From Ruminococcus gauvreauii (GTDB taxonomy: Bacteria > Bacillota > Clostridia > Lachnospirales > Lachnospiraceae): 64,000 nucleotides of DNA. Shown one piece after another: positions 1 to 8,474 of the stretch. The stretch's first letter is position 1. Each line of letters begins with the position of its first letter. Under the pieces are notes generated by a model. It worked only from the letters and a program-made list of their open reading frames with translations. It searched no databases and was not told the DNA's origin. The DNA lies in assembly GCF_025151995.1 (NCBI RefSeq), contig NZ_CP102290.1, positions 2,232,001 to 2,296,000 on the forward strand. Reading direction: 5' to 3'. The translations under genes and the position numbers were made by a program.

Positions 1-1
1 A

Positions 2-79
2 GGCGAACTGAAGTATATCACAAGTATATTGGACGAACTTCTGATGAATAAATATTTATTTGGGGAGGGTCAGGTATGA
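2..79 (+). CDS. C-terminal end of an unidentified gene (5' truncated by window)
   Basis: One frame stays open from the window edge to a TGA at 77-79. That stop overlaps the lemA ATG at 76 in an ATGA arrangement, which is typical of translationally coupled genes. The readable part is about 25 residues, ending in LFGEGQV. It is too short to assign to a family. The overlap is the main reason to believe that it is a real gene end. Confidence 0.45.
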   Translation, partial: GELKYITSILDELLMNKYLFGEGQV

Positions 80-621
80 TATGGATAATAATTATTATCG
101 CCTCGATTATAATACTTGTTTCAGTATTATGGTGGATCCGCACAGGCAACAGCTTTAAAAGGATGGATATTAAAATATCTGAATCGCTGTCCGGCATAGA
201 GGTGGCGCTTACCAAGCGTTATGATATGCTGACAAAGCTGCTGGATGTTGTCAATGGATTTGCTTCTCATGAAAAAGAGGTACTGTATGAGGTTCTAAAT
301 CTACGCAAGGAGATGACGATCCATGAAATGACCGATGTAACCGCAAAAATGGACGAAATGGAATTAAAAGTGAATGTGGTCGCGGAATCTTACCCCGAAC
401 TGCGTTCCAGCGACGTATTTCGGGAGCTTCAACGGGGCATACGCGATGCTGAGGAGCACCTGCAGGCGGCGCGGCGGCTCTACAACAGCAGTGTGTCAGG
501 GTACAATCAGTCCATCACGATATTTCCTTCCAGCATTGTTGCAAAATCCATGCATTGTATGCTTCGTGAATTTTTTGAGGCTAAGGAAGACAAGCGCTTC
601 GATGTGCAGATGAAATTCTAA
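76..621 (+). CDS. lemA: LemA family membrane protein
   Basis: This 181-residue protein has one N-terminal membrane segment (about residues 2-20) followed by a long helical domain. The stretch RYDMLTKLLDVVNGFASHEKE and the later YNQSITIFPSSIVA are the hallmark blocks of LemA, in which an N-terminal anchor holds an alpha-helical bundle. The family's biochemical function is not established. Start is the ATG that overlaps the stop of the preceding gene. A lipoprotein gene follows after 26 bases, so the two are probably co-transcribed. Confidence 0.88.
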   Translation: MIWIIIIIASIIILVSVLWWIRTGNSFKRMDIKISESLSGIEVALTKRYDMLTKLLDVVNGFASHEKEVLYEVLNLRKEMTIHEMTDVTAKMDEMELKVNVVAESYPELRSSDVFRELQRGIRDAEEHLQAARRLYNSSVSGYNQSITIFPSSIVAKSMHCMLREFFEAKEDKRFDVQMKF

Positions 622-647
622 AAGGAAAAAACAAGGGGGTATTCATT

Positions 648-1547
648 ATGAAACGTTTTCTTTCGATTGCTTTTATATTAATCTTAGCTCTTTCTGCTTG
701 TGGCGGAGGCGGCAGCAGTCCCGGCAGCAACAGTTCCGAAACTACTCAAAGCAGCAAGGACAGCTCAGTTACTCCATCTCCTGCTGCTCAATCAACCGTG
801 GAGCCTGAGATTACACCGAACCCGCCGCAGGGCAGCGATAACGGGGGGATCCCCGCCGGTGCCGATGAAATTGGACAGGGAATCTATTACTATGATCTCT
901 ATCCACTCCCGGGCGACCCCGGTGACGGTGCATCTCCCAGGGAGGGGGCTGACATCGTAGTAACGGATCTGCTGGCGCCAATGGGATTTTTTGATACACT
1001 CAGTCCCCCGCAGTGCGTCTATGTCTCGTTTGATGACCTGCAGTTTCTCGATGCAGCAAAGGGTCATGAATGTTACATTTACTCCGTTGCTTTTGGAACA
1101 GCAGCAGATGGGTTCAAGGGAGATAATTATGAGGTGGTGTACCGCGCGGCTGTTGATTACGGTGAATGGAAGGCATTCATCTATGAGGATTTTGACAGCG
1201 GCGGACAGGATGAATATGCTGACCACGGGAGCGATCCCGGCGATACTGCTGAGCATTGGAGTGACCCCGGTGACACAGGAACCCCGGAATGGTGGGGATT
1301 ATTCACGGGTGACGGCTTTTCCATTGACATTACCAACTTCAATGGAACAAGCTTCAGTTTTGCCATTTCCAATCTGAGAAATGGGGAGTATGTCTTGGAT
1401 GGCGTGGCGGCAATCGACCCTGAAAACGATCTTATGGCAGAGTATGGGCAGATAGGATTCTCCTTGTATGAGGATTTCAGCGCAGTGGATGTATTCGTTT
1501 CTGAAAGCTCTGAATGGGAACATCTGCGCGGTCAATATAAGCGTTAG
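648..1547 (+). CDS. Hypothetical lipoprotein with Ser/Thr/Pro-rich linker
   Basis: A 299-residue protein. Its signal peptide ends in the lipobox LSAC (lipidated Cys near residue 18), followed by a Gly/Ser/Thr/Pro-rich linker to about residue 75 that would space a globular domain away from the membrane. The remaining 220 residues are acidic and Trp/Tyr/Asp-rich, with a DPGDT-type short repeat near the middle (SDPGDTAEHW then SDPGDTGTPEW). I recognise no family. It follows lemA closely, with an AAGGGGG ribosome site, and is closed by a terminator. Confidence 0.8.
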   Translation: MKRFLSIAFILILALSACGGGGSSPGSNSSETTQSSKDSSVTPSPAAQSTVEPEITPNPPQGSDNGGIPAGADEIGQGIYYYDLYPLPGDPGDGASPREGADIVVTDLLAPMGFFDTLSPPQCVYVSFDDLQFLDAAKGHECYIYSVAFGTAADGFKGDNYEVVYRAAVDYGEWKAFIYEDFDSGGQDEYADHGSDPGDTAEHWSDPGDTGTPEWWGLFTGDGFSIDITNFNGTSFSFAISNLRNGEYVLDGVAAIDPENDLMAEYGQIGFSLYEDFSAVDVFVSESSEWEHLRGQYKR

Positions 1548-1566
1548 GGTTAATGATACAAAGGGT

Positions 1567-1608
1567 CCGCCTGTTCTGAATATTTTTTGGAGCAGGTGGA
1601 ATTTTTTT
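1567..1608 (+). terminator. Rho-independent terminator after the lipoprotein gene
   Basis: Stem CCGCCTG / CAGGTGG with one G-U pair and further partial pairing inside, followed by seven T. It separates the lemA-lipoprotein unit from the sugar ABC operon. Confidence 0.7.
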
Positions 1609-1731
1609 ACTGTAAAGGTCTAGGACAGTGACTGTTGGAATGTGCATCGGGCATGTTAAAACTCAAGCTATACAAAACAACCAAAAATAGTATAAAAATA
1701 TTAGGAATAAAGTGGAAATGCACATAACATA

Positions 1732-1760
1732 TTGACATTTCAAAAAAGGTGGAGGATAAT
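1732..1760 (+). promoter_or_regulatory. Sigma-A promoter of the first ABC operon
   Basis: TTGACA at 1732-1737, a 17-base spacer and GATAAT at 1755-1760. Predicted start of transcription is near 1767. This leaves a leader of about 150 bases that contains both palindromic operators. Confidence 0.75.
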
Positions 1761-1794
1761 ATGCACATACGGTGAAACGATTTTTGTATATAAC

Positions 1795-1812
1795 TTCGTG
1801 CTCGTTCACGAA
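1795..1812. promoter_or_regulatory. LacI-type operator O1
   Basis: An 18-bp even palindrome, TTCGTGCTCGTTCACGAA, with a central CG as in LacI/GalR-family operators. It lies about 30 bases downstream of the predicted transcription start. The only LacI-family gene in the window, at 9618, belongs to the same gene cluster and is the natural candidate to bind here. Confidence 0.65.
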
Positions 1813-1877
1813 AATAAAAAGGAGGTGTTTCTAAATTAATAGAATGGGCTGTGATAGGAAAAGAAAGTAATAAACAA

Positions 1878-1897
1878 TTCCGTGCTCGTTCACGGAA
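1878..1897. promoter_or_regulatory. LacI-type operator O2
   Basis: TTCCGTGCTCGTTCACGGAA is a second copy of the O1 palindrome with one extra pair in each arm and the same core CGTGCTCGTTCACG. It ends just before the ribosome site of the binding-protein gene. The O1 and O2 centres are 84 bp apart, close to eight turns of B-DNA, which would suit looping by a tetrameric or bridging repressor. Confidence 0.65.
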
Positions 1898-1914
1898 ACC
1901 TAGGAGGATGAAAA

Positions 1915-2964
1915 ATGAGGAAAAAAATTGCATTATTTTTAGCAGCGACCATGGTACTTGGCATGACAGCCTGTGCCGGCGGCAGCAATTCAGGAGATGA
2001 AACTTCTTCGGCGTCGGCAGCTGAATCAGAAGGGACTGAAGAAAAAGCAGAAGCAGGTGAAGCAGACGGGGAAATAAAACAAGTCGCATTGTTAACAGCA
2101 ATGGCAGGAGCGGAGAGCTGGCAGACACGTATCCAGCTGGCAACAACTCTTGACGAACAGTATGGAGTTGAGATAACTAACATGGACTGCGATGGAAACG
2201 CGTCTAAACAGGTTGAACAGATCGAGAGTGCTGTTGAGGCCGGGTATGATGCGATCATCATTTCTCCAGCAGAGGTTGCAGCTATTATTCCGGCAGTAGA
2301 GAAGGCTGTTGCGGCAGGCGTTCCTGTAGTGTCCACCGAAGGCGTATTTGAGGGCGCATCCGCATCAGTCAATATTCCAGAGTATGATTCAGCATACTTT
2401 ATGGGGAAAAACGCGGCCGAGTGGCTGAATGAAAATTGGGCTGATAAGTCCGAGCTAAATGTTATGGATCTTAATTATGAGTTCCTTGATAACTGTATCG
2501 AGCGGAACAACGGATTTATGGATGGTCTTAAGGAGCACTGTAATGCTGCCATCAATGTGGTTGCAAATGTATCGCCAACGACAACAGTCGAATCGACAAA
2601 CATGGCTGAAAGTGCTCTTCAGGCGGATAATATTGATGTATGTATGTCTACAAATGGCGACTTCCTGTACGGTTTCATGCTGGCGTGCCAGAACCTGAAC
2701 GTAGACCTTGAAACGGTAGCAGGTTTCACTATGGATGCTACACCATCGTCCCTTGAATTTATGAAAAACGGTACCGGCATCAAAGGTATTTGCGCATGGA
2801 GTACTCCGCAGGGCCAGGTTGAATTTTGGCTTGAGGCAACAAGCTATGTCCTTTCGGACGAGTATCATGCAGGTGATGCGTGCAAAGAGTATGATTTGGA
2901 CTTCCTGTATATCACACAGGAAAATGTTGATCAGGCTCTTAAAGATTTTGGGTGGGATAAATAA
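1915..2964 (+). CDS. Sugar ABC transporter substrate-binding lipoprotein (RbsB/type I PBP family)
   Basis: A 349-residue lipoprotein with signal peptide and lipobox MTAC (Cys20), then an Asp/Glu/Ser/Ala-rich linker. The type I periplasmic binding fold follows from about residue 58. The block from QVEQIESAVEAGYDAIIISP matches the ribose-binding family. The ATG is preceded by TAGGAGG. It would capture a sugar or polyol outside the membrane for the ATPase and permease encoded downstream. The ligand cannot be told from sequence. Confidence 0.9.
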   Translation: MRKKIALFLAATMVLGMTACAGGSNSGDETSSASAAESEGTEEKAEAGEADGEIKQVALLTAMAGAESWQTRIQLATTLDEQYGVEITNMDCDGNASKQVEQIESAVEAGYDAIIISPAEVAAIIPAVEKAVAAGVPVVSTEGVFEGASASVNIPEYDSAYFMGKNAAEWLNENWADKSELNVMDLNYEFLDNCIERNNGFMDGLKEHCNAAINVVANVSPTTTVESTNMAESALQADNIDVCMSTNGDFLYGFMLACQNLNVDLETVAGFTMDATPSSLEFMKNGTGIKGICAWSTPQGQVEFWLEATSYVLSDEYHAGDACKEYDLDFLYITQENVDQALKDFGWDK

Positions 2965-2978
2965 CAATTGAATGACAT

Positions 2979-3031
2979 CATGTACATGGGGCCGATGATT
3001 AGATGAGTTGATCAGAGGCCCCATACACATG
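2979..3031 (+). other. Intercistronic stem-loop after the binding-protein gene
   Basis: Fifteen-base arms 2979-2993 and 3017-3031 (ending ATGGGGCC / starting GGCCCCAT) pair with only two mismatches, and no T tract follows. Hairpins of this kind after a binding-protein gene often protect the upstream message and make the binding protein more abundant than the membrane parts. That role is inferred here. Confidence 0.55.
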
Positions 3032-3082
3032 TTAGTATTCATACACTTGTTTACATGAATGCTGTGCATAGAAGGAGTAAGT

Positions 3083-4588
3083 ATGACACCAATCATTGAG
3101 TTTAAGCATGTTACAAAGGCGTTTCCGGGTGTATTGGCGTTGAATGATATTAACCTGGAATTAAAAAAAGGTGAAATCCACGCTATCATGGGCGAAAATG
3201 GAGCAGGAAAATCCACTTTGATTAAAACTCTTTCGGGAATCAATATTCCTGATAAAGGCCAGATTTTTTTTGAGGGCAAAGAGCTTCAAAATATTACACC
3301 TAAAAAAGCGCGAGAGATGGGAATCACCGTTATCTATCAGGAACTGACCCTGGTCGGTGATCTGACAATCGGCGAGAATGTTTATCTGGGGGAACTTCCG
3401 AGGAAAGGAATATTTTTAGATAGGAAGGGCCTTCTGGATAAAATGTGTCAGATTTTCGAGGAACTGGATCTGAAGCTGGACCCGGAGATGAAGGTGAAGG
3501 ATCTAACTGTTGGCTATCAGCAGATGGTGGAGATCTGCAGGGCGCTTGCACAGGATGCAAAAGTTCTTATTCTGGATGAGCCCACAGCCTCTCTTTCAAA
3601 TAAAGAAGCGGATATTCTGTTTGCTTTTATGGAAAAGGCAAGAAAAAAGGGGATAACAATTGCGTTTATTTCTCACCGCCTGGATGAAGTATTTCGGATG
3701 TCCGACAGGATTACAGTTTTACGGGATGGTCAGATGATCACGACTTTAAATACCAGGTATACCGACCGGGATGAACTGGTCAGACTGATGGTCGGAAGAA
3801 AACTGGATGAAATTTTTAAAGAAAGAGAAGACAAAACCGCTGGAAAAGTTGTGCTGGAAATACAGCATCTTACCGGTAACGGCGACAGAGATATCTCTTT
3901 ACGGCTGCACAAAGGAGAAATCCTTGGTTTAGGCGGCCTTGTAGGAGCCGGGAGGACGGAACTGGCTGAGATGATCTACGGTGCGGTCAGACCAGAATCC
4001 GGAAAAATCCTGGTTGGGGGAAGGGAAGTAACGTTCAGACATCCGAAGGATGCGTTAAAACACAGTATTGTGCTGATGCCGGAAGACAGAAAACAGCAGG
4101 GGCTGATCCTGGATATGAGTGTACGTGAAAATATTGTGTTATCTGTTCTCAGACATATTTCAACAGGCATTTTTGTCAGCGGGAAAAAACAATCCGCGAT
4201 GGTAGATAAATATATTGATGCAATTCGCATTAAGACGCCCACTCCTGAACAGAAAGTAAAGAATTTAAGCGGTGGAAACCAGCAGAAGGTAGTGCTGTCT
4301 AAGGGGCTGGCAACAGAACCGGAAATTATCATTATTGATGAGCCTACGAGAGGAATCGATGTGGGCGCAAAAAAAGAAGTATATGATATTATGGACAGCT
4401 TGGTGGCACAGGGAAAATCAATTATCATGATTTCTTCTGATATGGAAGAACTTTTAGGTATGTCTGACCGTATAGCAGTTTTCTGCGAGGGAAGACTGAG
4501 TGGTATCATTTCGAGAGATGAGTTTAATGCAGAACTTGTATTAAAATGTGCATCGGAATATCAGGGCATGGAGGATAGTTATGAATAA
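3083..4588 (+). CDS. Sugar ABC transporter ATPase with two nucleotide-binding domains (RbsA/MglA type)
   Basis: 501 residues in two ABC domains. The first half has Walker A GENGAGKST, a signature-region QQMVEICRAL and Walker B VLILDEPTAS. The second half has GLVGAGRTEL (Arg in place of Lys, normal for this family), signature LSGGNQQK and Walker B IIIDEPTRGIDVG. It should energise the permease encoded next. The frame extends upstream to 3059, but the AAGGAG at 3072-3077 places the start at ATG 3083. It overlaps the permease gene by 8 bases. Confidence 0.93.
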   Translation: MTPIIEFKHVTKAFPGVLALNDINLELKKGEIHAIMGENGAGKSTLIKTLSGINIPDKGQIFFEGKELQNITPKKAREMGITVIYQELTLVGDLTIGENVYLGELPRKGIFLDRKGLLDKMCQIFEELDLKLDPEMKVKDLTVGYQQMVEICRALAQDAKVLILDEPTASLSNKEADILFAFMEKARKKGITIAFISHRLDEVFRMSDRITVLRDGQMITTLNTRYTDRDELVRLMVGRKLDEIFKEREDKTAGKVVLEIQHLTGNGDRDISLRLHKGEILGLGGLVGAGRTELAEMIYGAVRPESGKILVGGREVTFRHPKDALKHSIVLMPEDRKQQGLILDMSVRENIVLSVLRHISTGIFVSGKKQSAMVDKYIDAIRIKTPTPEQKVKNLSGGNQQKVVLSKGLATEPEIIIIDEPTRGIDVGAKKEVYDIMDSLVAQGKSIIMISSDMEELLGMSDRIAVFCEGRLSGIISRDEFNAELVLKCASEYQGMEDSYE

Positions 4589-5534
4589 GGTAAAAAAGAT
4601 TTCTTTTAAAGATTTTGGCATAGTTTTAGTGCTGCTTGTTGTTGTGGTGTTTTTTTCGATCACTGGCGGCAATTTTCTGACGGTATCTAACATACGAACG
4701 ATTCTCCTTCAGGTTGCAAGTGTGTGTATCTGCAGTCTGGGTATGATGTTCGTACTGATTACCGGCGGTATTGATCTTTCTGTGGGGTATCTTGCATCCG
4801 GTGTCGGCATGCTGAGTGCCTTTTGTATGGCAAATCTGGGATTAAATGGAGCATTATCTCTGCTTTTGGCGTTGCTTTTTGCTTTGGTTATTGGCTTGAT
4901 CCAGGGTTCACTGATCGCATATTTAAAGGTTCCTCCTTTTATTGCTACGATGGCATTTATGAATATTTTAAAAAGTTTCTCGTATCTGATAACTTCCGGC
5001 CGGGCCATTTATGATCTTCCGGCATTTGTACGGCAGATTGGCCAGGGGACTGTTCTGGGAATTCCTATTCCCATTATCATGATGTTTATTTCTATTGTGA
5101 TAGTTGGGATTTTTGCAAGAAAAGTTTACGTTGGACGATTCTTCTATGCTGTCGGGAGCAATGAGGAGGCATCAAAACTCTCCGGTATCAACACGAATGT
5201 GGTAAAGGTCGTCACGTATATGATCAGTGCCCTGTTCGCATGCCTTGCCGGTATCGTTATGATGGGGAGACTTGCAACAGCATCGCCCAACAGTGGTGAC
5301 GGGTTTGAGTTTGATGTTATTACTGCCTGCGTACTTGGAGGTGTGTCCATGAGCGGAGGTAAAGGCAAAGAGTATCAGGTGTTTGTAGGAGCAATGATTA
5401 TCGGTGTCTTAAATAATGGTATGATCCAGCTCCATATCGATACATACATGCAGTTGGGAATCAAGGGACTGATTCTTCTTCTCGCTGTAGCATTTGACTG
5501 CATTCAGCAGAGGAAAAAGCAGAAAGTTAAATAA
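4581..5534 (+). CDS. Sugar ABC transporter permease (RbsC family)
   Basis: 317 residues, strongly hydrophobic, with about eight to ten membrane helices. It carries the RbsC-type blocks GGIDLSVG (near residue 66) and FDVITACVLGGVSMSGGKG (near 250), which face the ATPase. The start is ATG 4581 inside the end of the ATPase gene, behind GGAGGA, rather than the longer frame from 4548. In the present sequence its stop is followed 16 bases later by the IS element. Confidence 0.92.
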   Translation: MNKVKKISFKDFGIVLVLLVVVVFFSITGGNFLTVSNIRTILLQVASVCICSLGMMFVLITGGIDLSVGYLASGVGMLSAFCMANLGLNGALSLLLALLFALVIGLIQGSLIAYLKVPPFIATMAFMNILKSFSYLITSGRAIYDLPAFVRQIGQGTVLGIPIPIIMMFISIVIVGIFARKVYVGRFFYAVGSNEEASKLSGINTNVVKVVTYMISALFACLAGIVMMGRLATASPNSGDGFEFDVITACVLGGVSMSGGKGKEYQVFVGAMIIGVLNNGMIQLHIDTYMQLGIKGLILLLAVAFDCIQQRKKQKVK

Positions 5535-5541
5535 AAAACTA

Positions 5542-5550
5542 TATTGTATA
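5542..5550. repeat. Left target-site duplication of the IS element
   Basis: TATTGTATA immediately before the TTAGG end of the IS. The identical 9-mer follows the CCTAA end at 7307-7315. Because the target is AT-rich and partly symmetrical, shorter duplications (7 bp with slightly longer ends) are also formally possible. Confidence 0.7.
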
Positions 5551-5595
5551 TTAGGTAATTGCGAAACAAGTTCGTAATCTTGATTCCAAACAGGG

Positions 5596-5622
5596 TAGAA
5601 TTGCTGCATTGCAGCAATTCTA
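5596..5622 (-). terminator. Perfect palindrome downstream of the transposase gene
   Basis: Two 13-base arms (TAGAATTGCTGCA and its complement) separated by one T. It lies past the transposase stop on the minus strand, inside the IS. It could end transposase transcription or block read-through from the host permease gene. No T-run follows on the minus strand. Confidence 0.4.
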
Positions 5623-5692
5623 AGATAAAAGTTACAGTTTTCATAAAATAGGCGCACTTAATAAAGCTATGAAACTATTAAGTTGGTAAGAC

Positions 5693-7171
5693 CTACGCAA
5701 TGAGCGGTTTGATACTTCGTATAAATTGATGTTGATGTATTTTGTCAGCTAGCACGACTGAAATAAGTTGTGTTATTCCTGAAAGAATAAGGTCTGCATG
5801 AAGTGTCCTTTCGTTTTGAGTCTTACGACCAGCAAGTCCAAAGCAGTCTTTGAAGTGATTTATGGAACGTTCGACTGTTGTACGGATTTTATATATTGAA
5901 TCCCATTCGGCAGTACCACGAAGTGTACCAGGATAGGCACGAAGATCTTTTTCGGGATAAATGTATATCATGCGGCCGCATTTGGAATTCGTGCAAGGAC
6001 TATCACAAGTACATTTACGATGTGATTTTTGCGTTTCAGGATTATAATCCCAAATCATTTTAGGACATACGAACTTGTATCTTGGAACCCCGCTGCGGAG
6101 TTTGGAGATACATTCATATTTCATTGGGAGTGTTTCATCTTTTGGACAGCAAGGGATGCCATCTTCATTGATTTTGTAATCAACATTTTCAAGATGAGAT
6201 CTTGAATTTAAGGGAATATATGCAGCCTTAAAGTGTTTGTCCCCGCCAAATGTATCACCGGTGAGAAGCGATTTATATAATCCTACAGAATCAAAAGCAG
6301 CATCACCAAGAAAAGTTTTTGGATTTATCAGAGGATGCGCCTTGAAGAAGTCCTGCAGCATTGGAATGAGGAGCCTTGCATCATGAATGGATTTATCTTC
6401 ATCAGGAGAATCAGATTTCTTGTTTGGAACAAGTTCAGGATGGGCCAATAAAAAGTCCTTATTGTAAAACTCAAGATGACGGACAATGCCCAGACCATTT
6501 GTGACAATACCGATCTTATAAGCGTAGCAGAAATGACCATCGACATAAAGCTGCTTGATTTGAACATTAGAAGCACAATGAGCTGGCATAGATCCATAAG
6601 CAGCCTTGTAAGGGTCAAAGTTAGAATCAAAGTGATTTGCTTTTGCATAGGCTTTTAGCTGTTTGATGATTCGGTTAGCAAACTTTGGATTATTTTCAGT
6701 TACCCATGCTTCGATTCCAGAAGAATCAAAAATGGTCATGTTGGCTTTTTCAAAATCAATTGCTTGGCAGATAGGTTCGGTAACATCAACAAGGTTATTG
6801 AAAACTAATTGTAAGTCCGAAAGAAAGACTTGTTTAAAACGAGTGATTTTAGATGCATCAGGAACTTTGGTAAAGCCACAGAACTCACGAAGATGTCTGG
6901 AATACTTGAGAAAAACAAGAAGTAAGGAATCAGTCGGAATTGAAAAAATCCGCTGAATAATAAGTGCCCATAAAAAGGCATGCAAAGGGTATTTACGGGA
7001 TCTACCCGTTGATGCATAGAAGTGATTCCGGAAGGAATCGGGAATAATTTCATCAAGATCGATGTTTGATTGAAGAAGTGACAGAAACTCAGGCTTGTCA
7101 GATTCATAAATTTCCTGACAATCTGAAAAAACATCTGCCAATGAAAGCTGATTACATGGTATAATAGCCAT
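5693..7171 (-). CDS. IS1182-family transposase (DDE type)
   Basis: 492 residues. The N-terminal part (about residues 15-110) matches the DUF772 region of IS1182/IS1478 transposases, including the block RSRKYPLHAFLWALIIQRIF. A DDE-type core follows. A cysteine cluster near residues 370-400 (KCTCDSPCTNSKCG) and the C-terminal TTVERSINHFKDCFGLAGRK block are typical of the family. The start is ATG 7171 behind AAAGGAG, not the longer frame from 7219. The frame is intact, so the enzyme may be active. Confidence 0.88.
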   Translation of the reverse strand: MAIIPCNQLSLADVFSDCQEIYESDKPEFLSLLQSNIDLDEIIPDSFRNHFYASTGRSRKYPLHAFLWALIIQRIFSIPTDSLLLVFLKYSRHLREFCGFTKVPDASKITRFKQVFLSDLQLVFNNLVDVTEPICQAIDFEKANMTIFDSSGIEAWVTENNPKFANRIIKQLKAYAKANHFDSNFDPYKAAYGSMPAHCASNVQIKQLYVDGHFCYAYKIGIVTNGLGIVRHLEFYNKDFLLAHPELVPNKKSDSPDEDKSIHDARLLIPMLQDFFKAHPLINPKTFLGDAAFDSVGLYKSLLTGDTFGGDKHFKAAYIPLNSRSHLENVDYKINEDGIPCCPKDETLPMKYECISKLRSGVPRYKFVCPKMIWDYNPETQKSHRKCTCDSPCTNSKCGRMIYIYPEKDLRAYPGTLRGTAEWDSIYKIRTTVERSINHFKDCFGLAGRKTQNERTLHADLILSGITQLISVVLADKIHQHQFIRSIKPLIA

Positions 7172-7218
7172 AAGATAACTCCTTTCAGGGTTTTGTTTAA
7201 TTGTTTCTCGACAATTCA

Positions 7219-7224
7219 ATTATA
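7219..7224 (-). promoter_or_regulatory. Extended -10 promoter of the transposase gene
   Basis: On the minus strand TATAAT is preceded by TG one base away (TGTTATAAT), about 48 bases before the transposase ATG. The -35 region is poor, as is common with extended -10 promoters. Confidence 0.5.
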
Positions 7225-7306
7225 ACATACCTGTGAGGAGTTATTCCATTTTAAACAGTAAAAAAGCCTGCAAAATCAAGGCTTATGGCGTTTTGCAAAC
7301 GCCTAA

Positions 7307-7315
7307 TATTGTATA
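7307..7315. repeat. Right target-site duplication of the IS element
   Basis: TATTGTATA, identical to 5542-5550, directly after the CCTAA right end of the IS. Removing the IS and one copy leaves a 35-base gap between the permease stop and the next gene, which contains that gene's ribosome site. Confidence 0.7.
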
Positions 7316-7334
7316 TCTTTGAGAGGAGACCAGG

Positions 7335-8453
7335 ATGACTTCAAAAGAAAGAGTAATAATGGCATTAAGACATGAGGAGGCGGACAGGGTGCCGCTGGAC
7401 ATAGGTGGATTTAATAATACCTGCATGCATGAAGTAATTGAACGAGAAGTGAAGCAAAAACTAAACCTTGAGGATCACGGATACATGATCAAAGCAAGAA
7501 GTCAGGGTATTGTCGTACCGGATCAGAGTATTGTGGATTATTTTGGGGTGGATACCTGTTCGATTTATATCAACGAGACAAAACCGTGGACAGATAACGG
7601 AGACGGTACATTTACAGATATGTGGGGGATCGGCTACAGTATGAATCCTGACAATTATTATTATAACCGCATTAACCATCCGTTAGAAGATGCCGAAGAA
7701 ATAGATGATCTGGATGATTATGTACTGCCGGAACCGACGCCGTATATGCTGGATGGCTTAAGCGAAAGACTGGATGAAAACAAAGATAAGTGCTGTATTC
7801 TGGAAGGATTGGAAGAGCCAATGTTTGGCATGCCCTCGTGGCTTCGAAGAAATGATAACTTTTATGCCGATCTTGTGGCCGATCCCGATTTGTGCGATGC
7901 ATTACTTGGAAAACTTTTAGATTACTTTAAGAAAATGATTAAGTACATTATGGATCCGCTGGGTGATCGCATTGATATCGTAAAAGTCGCAGATGACCTG
8001 GGTGCGCAGAACGCATTGCTTCTCTCACCGGAGACCTACCGTGAGCGTATCAAACCGTTTCAGGCAGAACTATATCAATATATCAAAGGCAACTGGCACA
8101 AACCGATTATTCTACATTCATGTGGTGCAATTCGCCCGATCCTTGGCGATCTGATCGAGATTGGCGTCGATGCCATTAATCCGGTTCAGGTATCTGCTGC
8201 GGGTATGGTTCCAGCAGAATTGAAAGCAGAATTTGGTGGCAAGATCACATTCTGGGGAGGAGGATGCGATACACAGCATGTTTTAAATATGGGAACCCCG
8301 GATGATGTAAGGAGAATGGTTGAAGAAAACCTGAAAACTTTTAAACCAGGGGGCGGTTACGTATTCTGTCAGGTTCACAACATCCAGCCGGGGGTGCCGT
8401 ACGACAACCTTATGACGATGTATGATACGTATTACAAATATTGTAAGTATTAA
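7335..8453 (+). CDS. Uroporphyrinogen decarboxylase (URO-D) family protein, MtaA-like
   Basis: 372 residues. The opening MTSKERVIMALRHEEADRVP and the C-terminal half with HSCGAI (near residue 257) and WGGGCDTQHVL (near 307) mark the URO-D superfamily. That group includes haem-pathway decarboxylases and corrinoid-linked methyltransferases such as MtaA. No haem genes are nearby, and its position in a sugar-uptake operon argues for a catabolic role, as for many uncharacterised Lachnospiraceae homologues. Substrate unknown. GAGAGGAG precedes the ATG. Before the IS insertion it lay 35 bases after the permease gene. Confidence 0.85.
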   Translation: MTSKERVIMALRHEEADRVPLDIGGFNNTCMHEVIEREVKQKLNLEDHGYMIKARSQGIVVPDQSIVDYFGVDTCSIYINETKPWTDNGDGTFTDMWGIGYSMNPDNYYYNRINHPLEDAEEIDDLDDYVLPEPTPYMLDGLSERLDENKDKCCILEGLEEPMFGMPSWLRRNDNFYADLVADPDLCDALLGKLLDYFKKMIKYIMDPLGDRIDIVKVADDLGAQNALLLSPETYRERIKPFQAELYQYIKGNWHKPIILHSCGAIRPILGDLIEIGVDAINPVQVSAAGMVPAELKAEFGGKITFWGGGCDTQHVLNMGTPDDVRRMVEENLKTFKPGGGYVFCQVHNIQPGVPYDNLMTMYDTYYKYCKY

Positions 8454-8474
8454 ATTCAGACAAGGAGAATGATA

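Larger units (their letters stand above)
5551..7306 (-). mobile_element. IS1182-family insertion sequence, about 1756 bp
   Basis: The ends are imperfect inverted repeats. The left end reads TTAGGTAATTGCGAAAC and the right end, inverted, reads TTAGGCGTTTGCAAAAC, which agree at 13 of 17 positions. One intact transposase gene is read leftward, opposite to the host operon. Two strong subterminal palindromes lie inside, at 5596-5622 (TAGAATTGCTGCA arms around one T) and at 7288-7304 (GGCGTTT/AAACGCC). The element appears complete and recent enough to keep its flanking duplication. Confidence 0.8.

Noticed and set aside
792..1256. Open frame on the minus strand opposite the lipoprotein gene
   Set aside because: No ribosome site, no recognisable domain, fully inside a convincing gene on the other strand.
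2455..3279. 274-codon minus-strand frame across the binding protein/ATPase junction
   Set aside because: Runs antisense to two clear genes and their intercistronic hairpin; residues look like an antisense shadow.
7335..8453. Haem-biosynthetic uroporphyrinogen decarboxylase (hemE)
   Set aside because: No haem genes nearby and the operon is a sugar-uptake cluster; only superfamily membership is supported.
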